The notes: a model not told the origin generated them from the sequence alone. DNA of 64,000 bases from an uncultured Saprospiraceae bacterium (GCA_937139495.1 CAKZQC010000046.1:84691-148690); one strand, 5' to 3'; numbered from the stretch's first letter, positions 43,944 through 52,876 are shown. Translations and numbers: made by a program.

Positions 43944-45014
43944 ATGTCCAATGTAACGAAAATAGTTGCACTACTCATTACCCTTACTTTAACACTCGCT
44001 GCTACTACAGCACCCACTTACGAAATCACTGCCAGTACGCCTGTTTGGGAAGTCATGACCCGATTGGGCAAGGTCAACGTCAATCAATTGGATCCCGACA
44101 AAAAAGGGATTGCCCGAAAGGGACAAGAACTCGTCATGCAAGGCTTCACGAGCAACTTGAAAGGCAAAAAAACTGCTCGAACAAGCCCCAAAATGCCATG
44201 TATGGCTTGTCATACGCTACAAAATGAATACGATAACCCTTTTGTGATTGACCCACAAAAACGCTTAGAATATGCCGACTCGCTCGATATTCCATTTCTA
44301 CCTGGTACGCCTTTCAAGGGGATTGTCAATCGAGTTTTTTTCTTCAATGATGATTATCAAACTATCTTTGAAAACGAAGACAAATTGCTCGTCAAAACAG
44401 GACACAACAACATTCGCAAAGCAATACAGGGCTGCAATACACTCTATGCCAAAGGGCGAAAACTCGACTATTGGGAGATAGAATCTATCTTGGCTTTTTT
44501 CTGGACGATGGAGCTCAAAGTGGGCGAACTCCAAATGCCTGAAGACGATATTGACATCGTAAAAAAAGCAATAGAGACGAACAAAGATAATTCTAAAGCC
44601 GTTAATATCATGCGTCGCTATTATCGAGAGGTTTATCCTGCCACACTTATTACGCCGATTGCTATCGAAAAACGAAAAAAAATATCACCTATTCTCAATA
44701 GCTTTAGCAATGGAAAAAGACTCTATCGTAGAGCTTGCTTACATTGTCATGCCAATAAAAGATATTCCAATTATAAGCTAGACAGCAAACAAAAAACGTT
44801 TCAGTTCTTGAAGAAAAATTTCGATAAAGAAAATAGTTATTATTCGATTTATACCGCTATGCGTTATGCTCCAGGGCATAAATCCGAAAAATGTAACGCC
44901 CCTCATTTCACAGCAGAACGAATGTCGGATCAGCAACTGCAAGACTTGCGTTTTTTTATTACCCAAATGGCTCGCTTAGGCGATGAAGCCTACGATTATT
45001 ACAAGAACTTTTAA
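43944..45014 (+). CDS. Dihaem cytochrome c, SoxA-like
   Basis: Exported electron-transfer protein of 356 residues. A hydrophobic leader (KIVALLITLTLTLAATTAP) precedes two haem-binding motifs, CMACH (86-90) and CLHCH (265-269), each in its own domain. This two-domain layout recalls SoxA and other dihaem c-type cytochromes. SoxA proper uses a Cys ligand at its second haem, and no sox partner genes are adjacent, so sulfur oxidation is not supported. The axial Met could lie in MRYAPGHK or DLRFFITQMARL. The next gene starts 23 bp downstream, so co-transcription is possible without an obvious functional link. Confidence 0.78.
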   Translation: MSNVTKIVALLITLTLTLAATTAPTYEITASTPVWEVMTRLGKVNVNQLDPDKKGIARKGQELVMQGFTSNLKGKKTARTSPKMPCMACHTLQNEYDNPFVIDPQKRLEYADSLDIPFLPGTPFKGIVNRVFFFNDDYQTIFENEDKLLVKTGHNNIRKAIQGCNTLYAKGRKLDYWEIESILAFFWTMELKVGELQMPEDDIDIVKKAIETNKDNSKAVNIMRRYYREVYPATLITPIAIEKRKKISPILNSFSNGKRLYRRACLHCHANKRYSNYKLDSKQKTFQFLKKNFDKENSYYSIYTAMRYAPGHKSEKCNAPHFTAERMSDQQLQDLRFFITQMARLGDEAYDYYKNF

Positions 45015-45037
45015 TTCCCCAATTGACACCAAAATCT

Positions 45038-48000
45038 ATGAATCTAAGAATAATAGCCGCAGGAGCGGGCAGCGGAAAAACCTACACCCTGACCAACGAA
45101 ATGGCAGACCTACTCACTCCTGACAAAGCGACCAAAAAAGCAGCCGTCCGAGCCAGTGGCATTATCGCCACCACATTCACCAACAAAGCCGCTGCCGAGC
45201 TCAAAGAAAGAGTTCGCATCAAGCTACTCGAACGAGAACTGTCTGCCGAAGCCGACGAATTGGGCAATGCCATGATTGGCACCGTCCATGCGATTGGCGT
45301 GCAGCTACTCAAGCGATTTGCTTTTGAGGCGGGCGTATCTCCTACCGTAGATATTATTGCAGATACTGACCATCAACTTATTTTCAATCAATCGTTGGCG
45401 ACCGTCTTGTCGGAAGAAATGATTGAGCAAATGAATACCTTGACTACCCGCTTAGGGTTTCAGAAAAAAAGACCTGCAACCGACTGGCGCACCGAAATGC
45501 GAAACCTAGTCAACGTCGCTCGTTCCAATAATTTTGATGTAACAGCACTCGAGGAAAGTTGTGCTTATTCTATCGAATCTTTTGTGGCATTGCTGCCCGA
45601 AATATCCAAACATGATGCGGCTTATTTTGAAGCCCGATTGGTCGAACTACTCGACACTACACTCGAAAGTCTGCACCAAAACGACGATACCACCAAAGGC
45701 AAAGTTACCTTATTGGGCAAACTAAAAGGATTTAAGAATGCTCTGGCGAATAGAGGTTATCTCAACTGGCACGACTGGGCAGCTATTACCAAACTGAGTC
45801 CCCCCAAAAAGAGTCGTGATGATTGTTTCGACTTAATCGAATTTGCCAAAACACATACTACTCACCCTAATTTCAGAGGCGATATCGCCCAATATGTTAC
45901 TACTATTTTTGATACCGCTATTGCGGCAATACGAGAGTATCAAGCCTACAAAAAGGCTCGTGGATTGATTGACTACACCGATATGGAAGTCATGATATTG
46001 GAGCTGCTAGAAAATCCGTTGGTACTAGAAGTACTACAAGACGAAATTGATTTGCTGCTCGTTGATGAATTTCAGGATACCAATCCTATTCAGTTACAAA
46101 TCTTCTTGAAGTTGACTCAAATTGCGAAGCAAGCCATTTGGGTAGGTGACCCCAAACAATCTATTTATGGGTTTAGGGGAGCTGCTCCCGAACTCATGGA
46201 AGCCGTCATGAATAGTACGACCAATATTCATGATTTGCCGAAGTCGTGGCGCTCCAGACAAGCTGTCGTTGATGCTTGCAACGGGCTTTTCGTCAAAGCA
46301 TTTGAAGGAAGTATGGAACCCAAAAGAGTTGCCCTAGAGGCAGCCTACAAAACCAAAGAAGAGCCAACAACAGCTCCATCATTGGATCCTGCTATCTATC
46401 ATTGGCACTATGATTTTGAAGGGAATCGTCCTCCAAAACAACCTTGGACAGAAAAATGTATGGCTCGCAGCATAGCCGAAGTACTAGAAGGAAATTATCA
46501 AGTCCGAATCAAGGGCAGCTCCACACACGAACTCCGCCCCTTGGAACCCTGCGATATAGCTATTCTTTGCCGTTCCAATCGCAGTTGTCAGGCGATGGCC
46601 GCCGCGCTACACGAAGAAGGTCTAAAAGCTTCTATTGCGAGAGAAGGCGTTTTACAAACGGCGGAAGCCGCACTGTTGTTGGCGTGCTTACGCTTTGTTC
46701 TCAACAAGCACGACGCACTTTCTATCGCTGAAATTATGCTATTGGCAAGCCAAGAAAATATTGGAGATATTTTGGCAAATAGAATGGATTATTTGGCAGA
46801 AGAAGCCGCTCGTTTGGAAGCCGAGCAGGCAAGCCGAAAACAACATTGGTATCCTGATAATACTTACATTCAGTTATTGCTACAGATTCGCCTACAAAGT
46901 CAAGAACTTTCGGCTGCCGAAATACTCAATTGGGTCATCGAACGATTGGATATCAACCGCATCGTAGCTACTTGGAACAATCCTGCTCAACGTCTAGCGA
47001 ATGTAGATGCTTTGCGCAAATTGGCGACCGATTATGAAGATTCTTGTACTCGACTGCATTCTGCCGCCACCTTGGGTGGATTTCTGCTCTGGCTAGAAGA
47101 CCTAGCCGACAACGAGCGAGATATGCAAGGCAGTGGTGCGAGCAGGGAAGCCGTGACCGTCATGACTTACCACAAAAGTAAAGGACTAGAATGGCCCTTT
47201 GTTATTTGTCATAGCTTGGATAGCAAATTGCGCGATAGTATTTGGGGTTTTCGGATTTTCTCGACCGTCCCAACGATTGATATACAACAACCGCTCGCCA
47301 ACCGTTTGCTTTGCTATTGGATCAATCCTTATGCCGACCAAGTCGGCAAAACCGATTTGGACGAAGCCGTAAAAGCAACGCCTGCTTTCCTGCAAGCCAA
47401 AAAAGAAGCTTTGGCAGAAGAAGCACGAGTACTGTATGTCGGATTGACTAGAGCTAGAGATTATCTGGTATTTCCGACCGTCAAAAAGAAAGAACCGCTT
47501 TGGCTCAATCGAGTGTATCATCAAGGCAACGAAAGCCTGCCGAGTTTAGATAAGCAATCTAATGAACTACTCTGGACTTGGGAAGATCAATTGATTCCTA
47601 TCAAAAATAAGACTTTCAATTTTGGCAAAAACCCCTCTAGTCCAACACTAGCCACCAACGAGTATATCGATTACCTCGCACCTCGTCAAGGTAGTCAGCG
47701 TTTCGTAGCGGCACAAGCGGATTTTGGGCAGTTGTTTAGTCGTCATGCCAAACCAATCTATGGCGAGCAGCGTCTATATGCTACGCCATTGCCACTGGCG
47801 GAGGAGTTCGATTATTTGCAGGTACAGTCAATCGTCAAAACCTTTATTTTGGCAGATGATGCTACTCAACCACTCGAAACGAGAGAAAAAATAGCCGCTA
47901 GTTTATTGGCTCAATATCATTTATCGGAGCAACTTCGTGTCAAGGATTTGATTTATCATTCCAATTCTTTTTATGCTTTCTTATCGCAAAAATTGAAGGT

Positions 48001-48310
48001 AGAAAATTGGCAAAAGCACGTTAACTTTGTTTATCAGAAAGATAAGCAAACCTTACAAACGACATTGGACATGGTCGCTACCAATAACAGTGATTTGCTA
48101 GTGGTGTTGCTATCTAGTCAGCAGATTGGTGCCAAAAACAATGATACAAGAGCCAGAGAAGAAGCGGCAACACTCGCTATTGTCAAACAACAACTGAGTA
48201 TTCGCCGCAAGGCAGTGCAGACTGTAGCACTGCTTTGGAGACCACTAGAAGGCGAGCTAAAAGAAGTTAGCATTGATCAGAAAGAACAACAAGGGTTGCT
48301 ATTTGATTAA
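45038..48310 (+). CDS. AddA/RecB-like helicase with a degenerate nuclease end
   Basis: UvrD-type SF1 helicase of 1090 residues, start ATG 45038 (a TTG 15 nt upstream is possible). Helicase motifs are intact: IAAGAGSGKTYTLTNEMA (about 5), TTFTNKAAAELKERV, LLVDEFQDTNPIQL, WVGDPKQSIYGFRGA, PKSWRS, MTYHKSKGLEWPFV and EARVLYVGLTRARDYL. The last 250 residues correspond to the AddA/RecB PD-(D/E)xK nuclease region, but where AddA has GxID followed by xxDYKT this protein reads LQTTLDMVATNNSDLLVVLL, so the catalytic Asp-x-Lys pair is missing. No AddB/RecC-type gene is adjacent. Likely a helicase in DNA repair; nuclease activity is doubtful. Confidence 0.83.
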   Translation: MNLRIIAAGAGSGKTYTLTNEMADLLTPDKATKKAAVRASGIIATTFTNKAAAELKERVRIKLLERELSAEADELGNAMIGTVHAIGVQLLKRFAFEAGVSPTVDIIADTDHQLIFNQSLATVLSEEMIEQMNTLTTRLGFQKKRPATDWRTEMRNLVNVARSNNFDVTALEESCAYSIESFVALLPEISKHDAAYFEARLVELLDTTLESLHQNDDTTKGKVTLLGKLKGFKNALANRGYLNWHDWAAITKLSPPKKSRDDCFDLIEFAKTHTTHPNFRGDIAQYVTTIFDTAIAAIREYQAYKKARGLIDYTDMEVMILELLENPLVLEVLQDEIDLLLVDEFQDTNPIQLQIFLKLTQIAKQAIWVGDPKQSIYGFRGAAPELMEAVMNSTTNIHDLPKSWRSRQAVVDACNGLFVKAFEGSMEPKRVALEAAYKTKEEPTTAPSLDPAIYHWHYDFEGNRPPKQPWTEKCMARSIAEVLEGNYQVRIKGSSTHELRPLEPCDIAILCRSNRSCQAMAAALHEEGLKASIAREGVLQTAEAALLLACLRFVLNKHDALSIAEIMLLASQENIGDILANRMDYLAEEAARLEAEQASRKQHWYPDNTYIQLLLQIRLQSQELSAAEILNWVIERLDINRIVATWNNPAQRLANVDALRKLATDYEDSCTRLHSAATLGGFLLWLEDLADNERDMQGSGASREAVTVMTYHKSKGLEWPFVICHSLDSKLRDSIWGFRIFSTVPTIDIQQPLANRLLCYWINPYADQVGKTDLDEAVKATPAFLQAKKEALAEEARVLYVGLTRARDYLVFPTVKKKEPLWLNRVYHQGNESLPSLDKQSNELLWTWEDQLIPIKNKTFNFGKNPSSPTLATNEYIDYLAPRQGSQRFVAAQADFGQLFSRHAKPIYGEQRLYATPLPLAEEFDYLQVQSIVKTFILADDATQPLETREKIAASLLAQYHLSEQLRVKDLIYHSNSFYAFLSQKLKVENWQKHVNFVYQKDKQTLQTTLDMVATNNSDLLVVLLSSQQIGAKNNDTRAREEAATLAIVKQQLSIRRKAVQTVALLWRPLEGELKEVSIDQKEQQGLLFD

Positions 48311-48326
48311 AAAATCAAAAAAAACA

Positions 48327-48339
48327 GAACAGTCTGTTC
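48327..48339. promoter_or_regulatory. Probable TetR operator 1
   Basis: Perfect palindrome GAACAG-T-CTGTTC, 32 bp upstream of the tetR start codon. The right half GTCTGTTC is repeated in the palindrome at 49057. It overlaps the place where the -33 element should be, so binding would block tetR transcription. Confidence 0.65.
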
Positions 48340-48359
48340 GTTTTTGTTGATAATAAACC

Positions 48360-48367
48360 TATATTTG
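48360..48367 (+). promoter_or_regulatory. Possible -7 box very close to the tetR start
   Basis: TATATTTG matches TAnnTTTG and ends only 4 nt before the ATG at 48372. If used, the transcript would be leaderless or nearly so. There is no good -33 box at the right spacing, so this is tentative. Confidence 0.35.
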
Positions 48368-48371
48368 TTCC

Positions 48372-48962
48372 ATGAAACATTCAGAAATAAGACAAACCAT
48401 CATCGAAACTGCTTCTAATTTATTTTATGAGCAAGGATACAATAGCACAGGTATTAACGAAATAATAGCCACCGCAGGAATTGCTAAAGCTACCTTATAC
48501 AATCATTTCCGCTCCAAAGAGGAGATTTGTTTAGCTTACTTGCAATACATGAACGATTCTTTTTTGGCTGGTATTCGCAAATTTTATTTAACCAAGTCCA
48601 CAGGGCAAGCCCAAATTATTGCCTTGTTTGATTTCTTACTAGGCTTCTTTCAAGAAAGCGATTTTAATGGCTGCTGGTGTATCAATACTATTTCTGAAAT
48701 ACCAAAAGATAACCAATTGATTCGCAATGAAATCCAGCTACAAAAAAAACATTTAATTGGAGTGATCAACAACTTGGTACAAAATACTTTTTTGAACAAA
48801 TCAGTAGGAGAAATCGACTTAATTGCTCGCCAAATTTATCTATTGTACGAAAGTGCCGTAGCAGAGAGCCATTTGCATCAAGAAAACTGGCCCATCTTAG
48901 CTGCTAGGAAACTGTGCCTACAATTGCTACAATTCGAAGCAGCAGCAATACCTGCTTCATAG
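48372..48962 (+). CDS. TetR/AcrR-family repressor
   Basis: A 196-residue one-component regulator. The N-terminal DNA-binding domain (about 8-54) shows the family pattern IIETASNLFYEQGYNSTGIN, EIIATAGIAKATLYNHFRSK. The C-terminal ligand-binding domain has a Trp-Cys region (SDFNGCWCIN), seen in the YxaF/LmrA-like branch. Palindromes sharing GTCTGTTC lie in front of its own gene and of the SDR gene that follows, so it probably represses both and is released by a small molecule that the SDR enzyme handles. Confidence 0.92.
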   Translation: MKHSEIRQTIIETASNLFYEQGYNSTGINEIIATAGIAKATLYNHFRSKEEICLAYLQYMNDSFLAGIRKFYLTKSTGQAQIIALFDFLLGFFQESDFNGCWCINTISEIPKDNQLIRNEIQLQKKHLIGVINNLVQNTFLNKSVGEIDLIARQIYLLYESAVAESHLHQENWPILAARKLCLQLLQFEAAAIPAS

Positions 48963-48991
48963 TTACCACTGCTTTCACAAAAACAAAAATT

Positions 48992-49017
48992 GAGCAGTCG
49001 AATATTCGGCTGCTCAA
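48992..49017. terminator. Hairpin between tetR and the SDR gene
   Basis: TGAGCAG and CTGCTCA enclose a second palindrome, CGAATATTCG. The stem is strong but no T-run follows, so it may be a weak terminator or a regulatory hairpin. Confidence 0.45.
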
Positions 49018-49056
49018 TACCAATAATCTATCATTAAAAAATTTACCATTCAAAAG

Positions 49057-49070
49057 ACAGACTTGTCTGT
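49057..49070. promoter_or_regulatory. Probable TetR operator 2
   Basis: Perfect palindrome ACAGAC-TT-GTCTGT, 33 bp upstream of the SDR start codon and at the same distance as operator 1 from tetR. It shares GTCTGTTC with operator 1. Confidence 0.65.
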
Positions 49071-49103
49071 TCTTTTTATTTATTAAAACATAACATTATA
49101 CTT

Positions 49104-49850
49104 ATGAAAAATCTGACGCATAAAATCGCCTTAGTTATAGGCGGAACAAGTGGAATTGGAGCGGCTACCGTTCAGCAATTATTAACTGCAGGAGCTACCG
49201 TGCATGTCGTTGGCAGAAGCACTGATAAATTAGTGGACACACCAGCCTTAATAAAACATACGGTAGATATTACAGATACAAAAGCTGTAGAAAGGTTGAT
49301 ACAAACGATTGATGAGCTAGATAACATAGATTATTTAGTAAATGCAGCTGGAATTTTTATTCCCAAACCATTCTTGGAACACACTATGGCAGACTACAAT
49401 AGTTATCTAGATTTAAATAGAGGCTTCTTTTTCATCACACAAGCCGTCGCTAAAAAAATGGCAACAGGAGGTGGTGGTGCTATCGTTAATATTGGTTCTA
49501 TGTGGGCGAAGCAAGCAATCAAAGCAACCCCCTCTTCAGCGTATTCAATGCAAAAGGCAGGTTTACATGCTCTAACAAAAAATTTAGCCATGGAATTGGC
49601 AGATAAGAACATTCGTGTCAATGCTATTTCGCCAGCAGTTGTCGAAACGCCTGTTTACCATGGTGTATTTGGGGGAGAAGCTGCGGCAAAAGAAGCATTA
49701 GTTGGTTTTAATGGCTTTCATCCGATCGGTAGAAATGGATCGACAGAAGACATTGCTAATAGTATTTTATTTCTGTTATCAGATAAATCTAGCTGGGTTA
49801 CTGGCGCTGTCTGGGATATAGATGGAGGTGTATTGGCTGGACGCAACTAA
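49104..49850 (+). CDS. Short-chain dehydrogenase/reductase
   Basis: NAD(P)-dependent oxidoreductase of 248 residues, the classic SDR length. Cofactor site GGTSGIGAATV (about 13-23) and VVGRST, where a positive residue after the second strand suggests NADP preference; NAAG region VNAAGIF; catalytic Ser in NIGSMWA and the YxxxK pair in SAYSMQKAGLHAL; C-terminal GAVWDIDGGVLAG. The substrate is not known. A TetR operator-like palindrome upstream and the tetR gene 141 bp away indicate inducible control, perhaps by a toxic carbonyl compound or quinone. That is inference. Confidence 0.93.
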   Translation: MKNLTHKIALVIGGTSGIGAATVQQLLTAGATVHVVGRSTDKLVDTPALIKHTVDITDTKAVERLIQTIDELDNIDYLVNAAGIFIPKPFLEHTMADYNSYLDLNRGFFFITQAVAKKMATGGGGAIVNIGSMWAKQAIKATPSSAYSMQKAGLHALTKNLAMELADKNIRVNAISPAVVETPVYHGVFGGEAAAKEALVGFNGFHPIGRNGSTEDIANSILFLLSDKSSWVTGAVWDIDGGVLAGRN

Positions 49851-49866
49851 GAGTTGTGTCTAAGCA

Positions 49867-49912
49867 AAAAAACTGCCTTTAATGATTTATATCACCAAAG
49901 GCAGTTTTTTTA
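49867..49912. terminator. Bidirectional terminator between SDR gene and dnaN
   Basis: AAAAAACTGCCTTT pairs with AAAGGCAGTTTTTT, with T-runs on both strands, between convergent genes. Confidence 0.9.
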
Positions 49913-49942
49913 TTATATATAACTATATAAAAAATGAAAATC

Positions 49943-51061
49943 TTATAGATTGAGCATTACAGGCATGACCAACATCAGCAAATCTTCGTTTGGTGCTTGT
50001 TCTTCTGTACGCAAAATACCTGCACGATTAGGACTAGACAATTCAAACTTGACGCTGTCGCCTCCTATTGTGTTCAGCATTTCTATCAAAAATTTGGCAT
50101 TGAAACCAATCGTCATCGGCTCGCCATCGTAATGGCACGGCAAGTCCTCGGTTGCACGATTAGAAAAATCCAAATCTTCTGCTTCTATACGTACTTTACT
50201 ATCGCCAATTTCCAATTTTACTTGATTGGTGGTTTTGTTAGCATAATTTGCAATTCGCTTGAGCGAGCTCAACAAATCGGTACGAGTGATACTCATATTG
50301 TTTGGGTTTTCGGTAGGAATTACCGCCCCATAATTTGGATAATTTTCGTCAATTAGGCGACAAGCCAATACATGACTACCAAAGTAAAACAAAGCATGCG
50401 TATCGTTATAAGCGACGCTAACCGATTGGTTGTTGTTGGCTAACGCTGTTTTGAGTAGGTTCAGTGCTTTTTTGGGCAAGATGAAGGCACCATCTAGTTC
50501 TGTATCAATATCCGTGAACGAATATTTGACCAATTTGTGTGCATCTGTTGCTACAAACGTGATTCCTTCGGAATTGATTTGCGTGAATACACCCATCATC
50601 GCCACTTGTGAGTCGTTGGTACTCGTTGCAAATAATGTTTTGTTGATACCTTCTAATAAGATAGTAGCAGGTATATCTATCGTATCTACTTTCTCTGGAT
50701 TGGGGATACGTGGGTAATCGTTGCCATCTTCTCCCGCTAGTTTGTATTCTCCAAACTGCGACGTCATGCTTATTGCAAACGTATCCAAGTCAATCTTGAA
50801 TTTGAGTGGTTGTGTTGGCAATCCTTTGAGTGTATCCAATAGGATTTTGGCAGGAATTGCCACTAGCCCTTCTGCATCAGACTGTACGTGCAATGCCGTT
50901 GTCATAAACGTGTGATTATCGGTAGCCGTAATCGTGAGAGTATCTCCTTCTATTTTGAAAAGAAAATCCTCCAAAATTGGCAAAATAGGATTGCTACTAA
51001 TTGCTCCATTAATAATCTGAAGTTGCTCCTTTAGGTCAGCAGAAGATATTGAAAATTGCAT
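49943..51061 (-). CDS. dnaN: DNA polymerase III beta subunit (sliding clamp)
   Basis: Sliding clamp of 372 residues that tethers the replicative polymerase to DNA. The three-domain layout is clear: domain I (MQFSISSADLKEQLQIINGAI ... ILPILEDFLFKI), domain II starting near 130 (DTIDIPATILLEGINKTLFATS, FVATDAHKLVKY) and domain III starting near 245 (SITRTDLLSSLKRIANYANK). It ends LLMLVMPVMLNL, where the family has a P-M-R/N-L cleft motif. It is alone here, away from dnaA. Its upstream region is interrupted by a palindromic insertion 33 bp before the start codon. Confidence 0.97.
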   Translation of the reverse strand: MQFSISSADLKEQLQIINGAISSNPILPILEDFLFKIEGDTLTITATDNHTFMTTALHVQSDAEGLVAIPAKILLDTLKGLPTQPLKFKIDLDTFAISMTSQFGEYKLAGEDGNDYPRIPNPEKVDTIDIPATILLEGINKTLFATSTNDSQVAMMGVFTQINSEGITFVATDAHKLVKYSFTDIDTELDGAFILPKKALNLLKTALANNNQSVSVAYNDTHALFYFGSHVLACRLIDENYPNYGAVIPTENPNNMSITRTDLLSSLKRIANYANKTTNQVKLEIGDSKVRIEAEDLDFSNRATEDLPCHYDGEPMTIGFNAKFLIEMLNTIGGDSVKFELSSPNRAGILRTEEQAPNEDLLMLVMPVMLNL

Positions 51062-51094
51062 GGTTTATGGTTGTTAGTTTGATGACAAAAGAAT

Positions 51095-51258
51095 AGGGGT
51101 TATTACAAATAGAGTTGTATAGAGGGGGCGAGATAGATTTTTTTGAGTAGCAAATCAAAGCGGAATTTCGTAGCCTTAGCTACGAATTTGAGCACTTGGT
51201 GAAGCTAGTCCAAAAAAGATATTTTCGGCACCATACGAATCTATTCGTAATAACCTCT
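51095..51258. mobile_element. MITE-like imperfect palindrome, copy 2 (164 bp)
   Basis: Exactly as long as copy 1 and homologous to it in inverted orientation. Ends AGGGGTTATTAC and GTAATAACCTCT pair at 11 of 12 positions. Inner blocks GTTGTAT and ATACGAAT pair roughly. The centre is TTCG-TAGCCTTAGCTA-CGAA (51167-51186). Flanking triplets are AAT and AAC, a 2/3 match to a 3-bp target duplication. It lies between dnaN (33 bp from its start codon) and the nfu gene, so any dnaN promoter must be inside or formed by the element. Confidence 0.85.
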
Positions 51259-51415
51259 AACAGACTACAAAAATAGCTTTTTATCTGTGGATAGAAAATA
51301 TTTTGTCGTTAGTTTTTTTATTGAATTTGTTTAAGTATTCCTTTTGTCAGGAATAGCTGAAGCTTACCATTTTGCTAAAAAAATAATGCGGTTAACAAAT
51401 CTCCTCTTTTTTTGT

Positions 51416-51423
51416 TATTTTTG
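51416..51423 (+). promoter_or_regulatory. -7 box upstream of the nfu operon
   Basis: TATTTTTG matches TAnnTTTG, 82 bp before the nfu ATG. TTA at 51392-51394 lies at roughly the -33 spacing. Moderate support. Confidence 0.45.
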
Positions 51424-51505
51424 TAGTATAATAAAGTACGCACCTTATACAGTGCAGAGATTGTACTACATAAAGTAATTTAACGTAAGTAAAAACAACG
51501 GCATC

Positions 51506-52126
51506 ATGCAAGATAATAAAGTAACTAAGCCACCAGTAATGCTCTACACAGAGCAAACACCTAACCCAGAAACACTAAAATTCGTCACCAACTTGATGAT
51601 TTACCCTCGCAAGATGGCAGATTTCAAAGACGACCAAAAAGAATTGGCAGGTCAATGGTCTCCATTAGCGAAGGCTCTTTTTGAGTTCGACTACGTGAAA
51701 GGCGTTTATATTTGCAATAATTTCGTCACAATTACGAAAGATGCTGACCAAGACTGGGCGGCTATTAGTATGGACTTGAAGAAATTCATCAAGACTTTTG
51801 TGGAATCTGGCGAAAAAGCCGTGTTAGAGGGTTTTGAGGAAGAACAAGAAAAGCTGAATGCAGCTCAAGAAGAAGAATACACTGGAGAAGATGCCGAAAT
51901 TGTAACCAAAATCAAGCAGTTGCTTGACAAATATGTCCGTCCTGCTGTAGAAATGGATGGTGGCAATATTCAGTTTCATTCTTTCGATAAAGGAACGGTC
52001 AATGTAATCATGCAAGGTTCTTGTAGCGGTTGTCCTTCATCGAGCGGAACGCTCAAAGTAGGTATCGAAGGCATGCTCAAAAGAATGTGCCCAGAAGTGA
52101 AAGCCGTAGAGGCGATTATGGGTTAA
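51506..52126 (+). CDS. NifU/Nfu-type iron-sulfur cluster scaffold protein
   Basis: Fe-S cluster carrier of 206 residues. The N-terminal Nfu domain opens LYTEQTPNPETLKFVTNLMI, the typical PNPxxLKF start. The C-terminal NifU domain has VRPAVEMDGGNIQFHSF and the cluster-binding CSGC (173-176) in GSCSGCPSSSGTLKVGIE. An acidic linker (about 110-130) joins them. It likely delivers 4Fe-4S clusters to target enzymes. It begins a run of plus-strand genes with gaps of 19-51 bp. Confidence 0.93.
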   Translation: MQDNKVTKPPVMLYTEQTPNPETLKFVTNLMIYPRKMADFKDDQKELAGQWSPLAKALFEFDYVKGVYICNNFVTITKDADQDWAAISMDLKKFIKTFVESGEKAVLEGFEEEQEKLNAAQEEEYTGEDAEIVTKIKQLLDKYVRPAVEMDGGNIQFHSFDKGTVNVIMQGSCSGCPSSSGTLKVGIEGMLKRMCPEVKAVEAIMG

Positions 52127-52156
52127 AACAACCCCTTCATCAACTAGCTATTTTTT

Positions 52157-52876
52157 ATGCAGCAGCGAATAAATGCGATTCCTGAAATAACGAAAAACCT
52201 AATTATCATCAATGTATTGATGTTTATGGCTAGTTCGTTCACACCTTGGATGAGCAATAATTTAAGTTTATACTCTTTTCTGAGTCCCAATCTTCGACCG
52301 TATCAAATTGTGACGCATATGTTTATGCACGGTAATTTCATGCACTTGGCGTTCAATATGTATGGACTCTATATGTTTGGGTCGATTATCGAGCGTATTT
52401 TTGGTCCCAAAAAGTATCTATTCTATTATCTGGCAACAGGATTAGGCGCGGCATTTTTGCAGTCAGGAATCAATTATCTGGAGATACAACAAGCGATGCA
52501 GGGCTTTGACAGTGCTGCTATTCAGCAGATTACGTATAAAGGAGCTGAAGCGGTTCTCAATAATCAAAATTTCACAGATCCAAGCTGGGGCAATCTCAAT
52601 CACCTTATCAATGGTAGAATGTTGGGTGCATCAGGAGCGATTTTTGGTCTTTTGGCAGCCTTCGGAATGATATTTCCGAATCAAGTTATTCGATTATTAT
52701 TTCCACCTGTTGCACTCAAAGCGAAGTATTTTGTGCTGCTATATGGTGCCTTGGAGTTATACTTGGGCATGACAGGCAAAGGAGCAGGAGTTGCTCACTT
52801 TGCTCACTTGGGCGGTGCTGTATTTGGAGCATTAATTATTATATTTTGGCGTAAGCAAGGCGAGCGTTTCCCGTAA
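52157..52876 (+). CDS. Rhomboid-family intramembrane serine protease
   Basis: Membrane protein of 239 residues with six or seven helices. Landmarks are THMFMHGNFMHLAFNMYGLY (the HxxxxHxxxN loop), catalytic Ser in GASGAIFGLLAAF and catalytic His in HFAHLGGAVFGAL. An insertion of about 50 polar residues (about 105-150) lies between helices 3 and 4, before the catalytic Ser. The stop is followed by a second rhomboid gene 27 bp later, a pairing common in Bacteroidota. Substrates are not known. Confidence 0.92.
   Translation: MQQRINAIPEITKNLIIINVLMFMASSFTPWMSNNLSLYSFLSPNLRPYQIVTHMFMHGNFMHLAFNMYGLYMFGSIIERIFGPKKYLFYYLATGLGAAFLQSGINYLEIQQAMQGFDSAAIQQITYKGAEAVLNNQNFTDPSWGNLNHLINGRMLGASGAIFGLLAAFGMIFPNQVIRLLFPPVALKAKYFVLLYGALELYLGMTGKGAGVAHFAHLGGAVFGALIIIFWRKQGERFP

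Noticed and set aside
43944..45014. SoxAX thiosulfate oxidation locus
   Set aside because: Only a dihaem cytochrome is present. No soxX, soxYZ or soxB lies nearby and the second haem site is a plain CxxCH.
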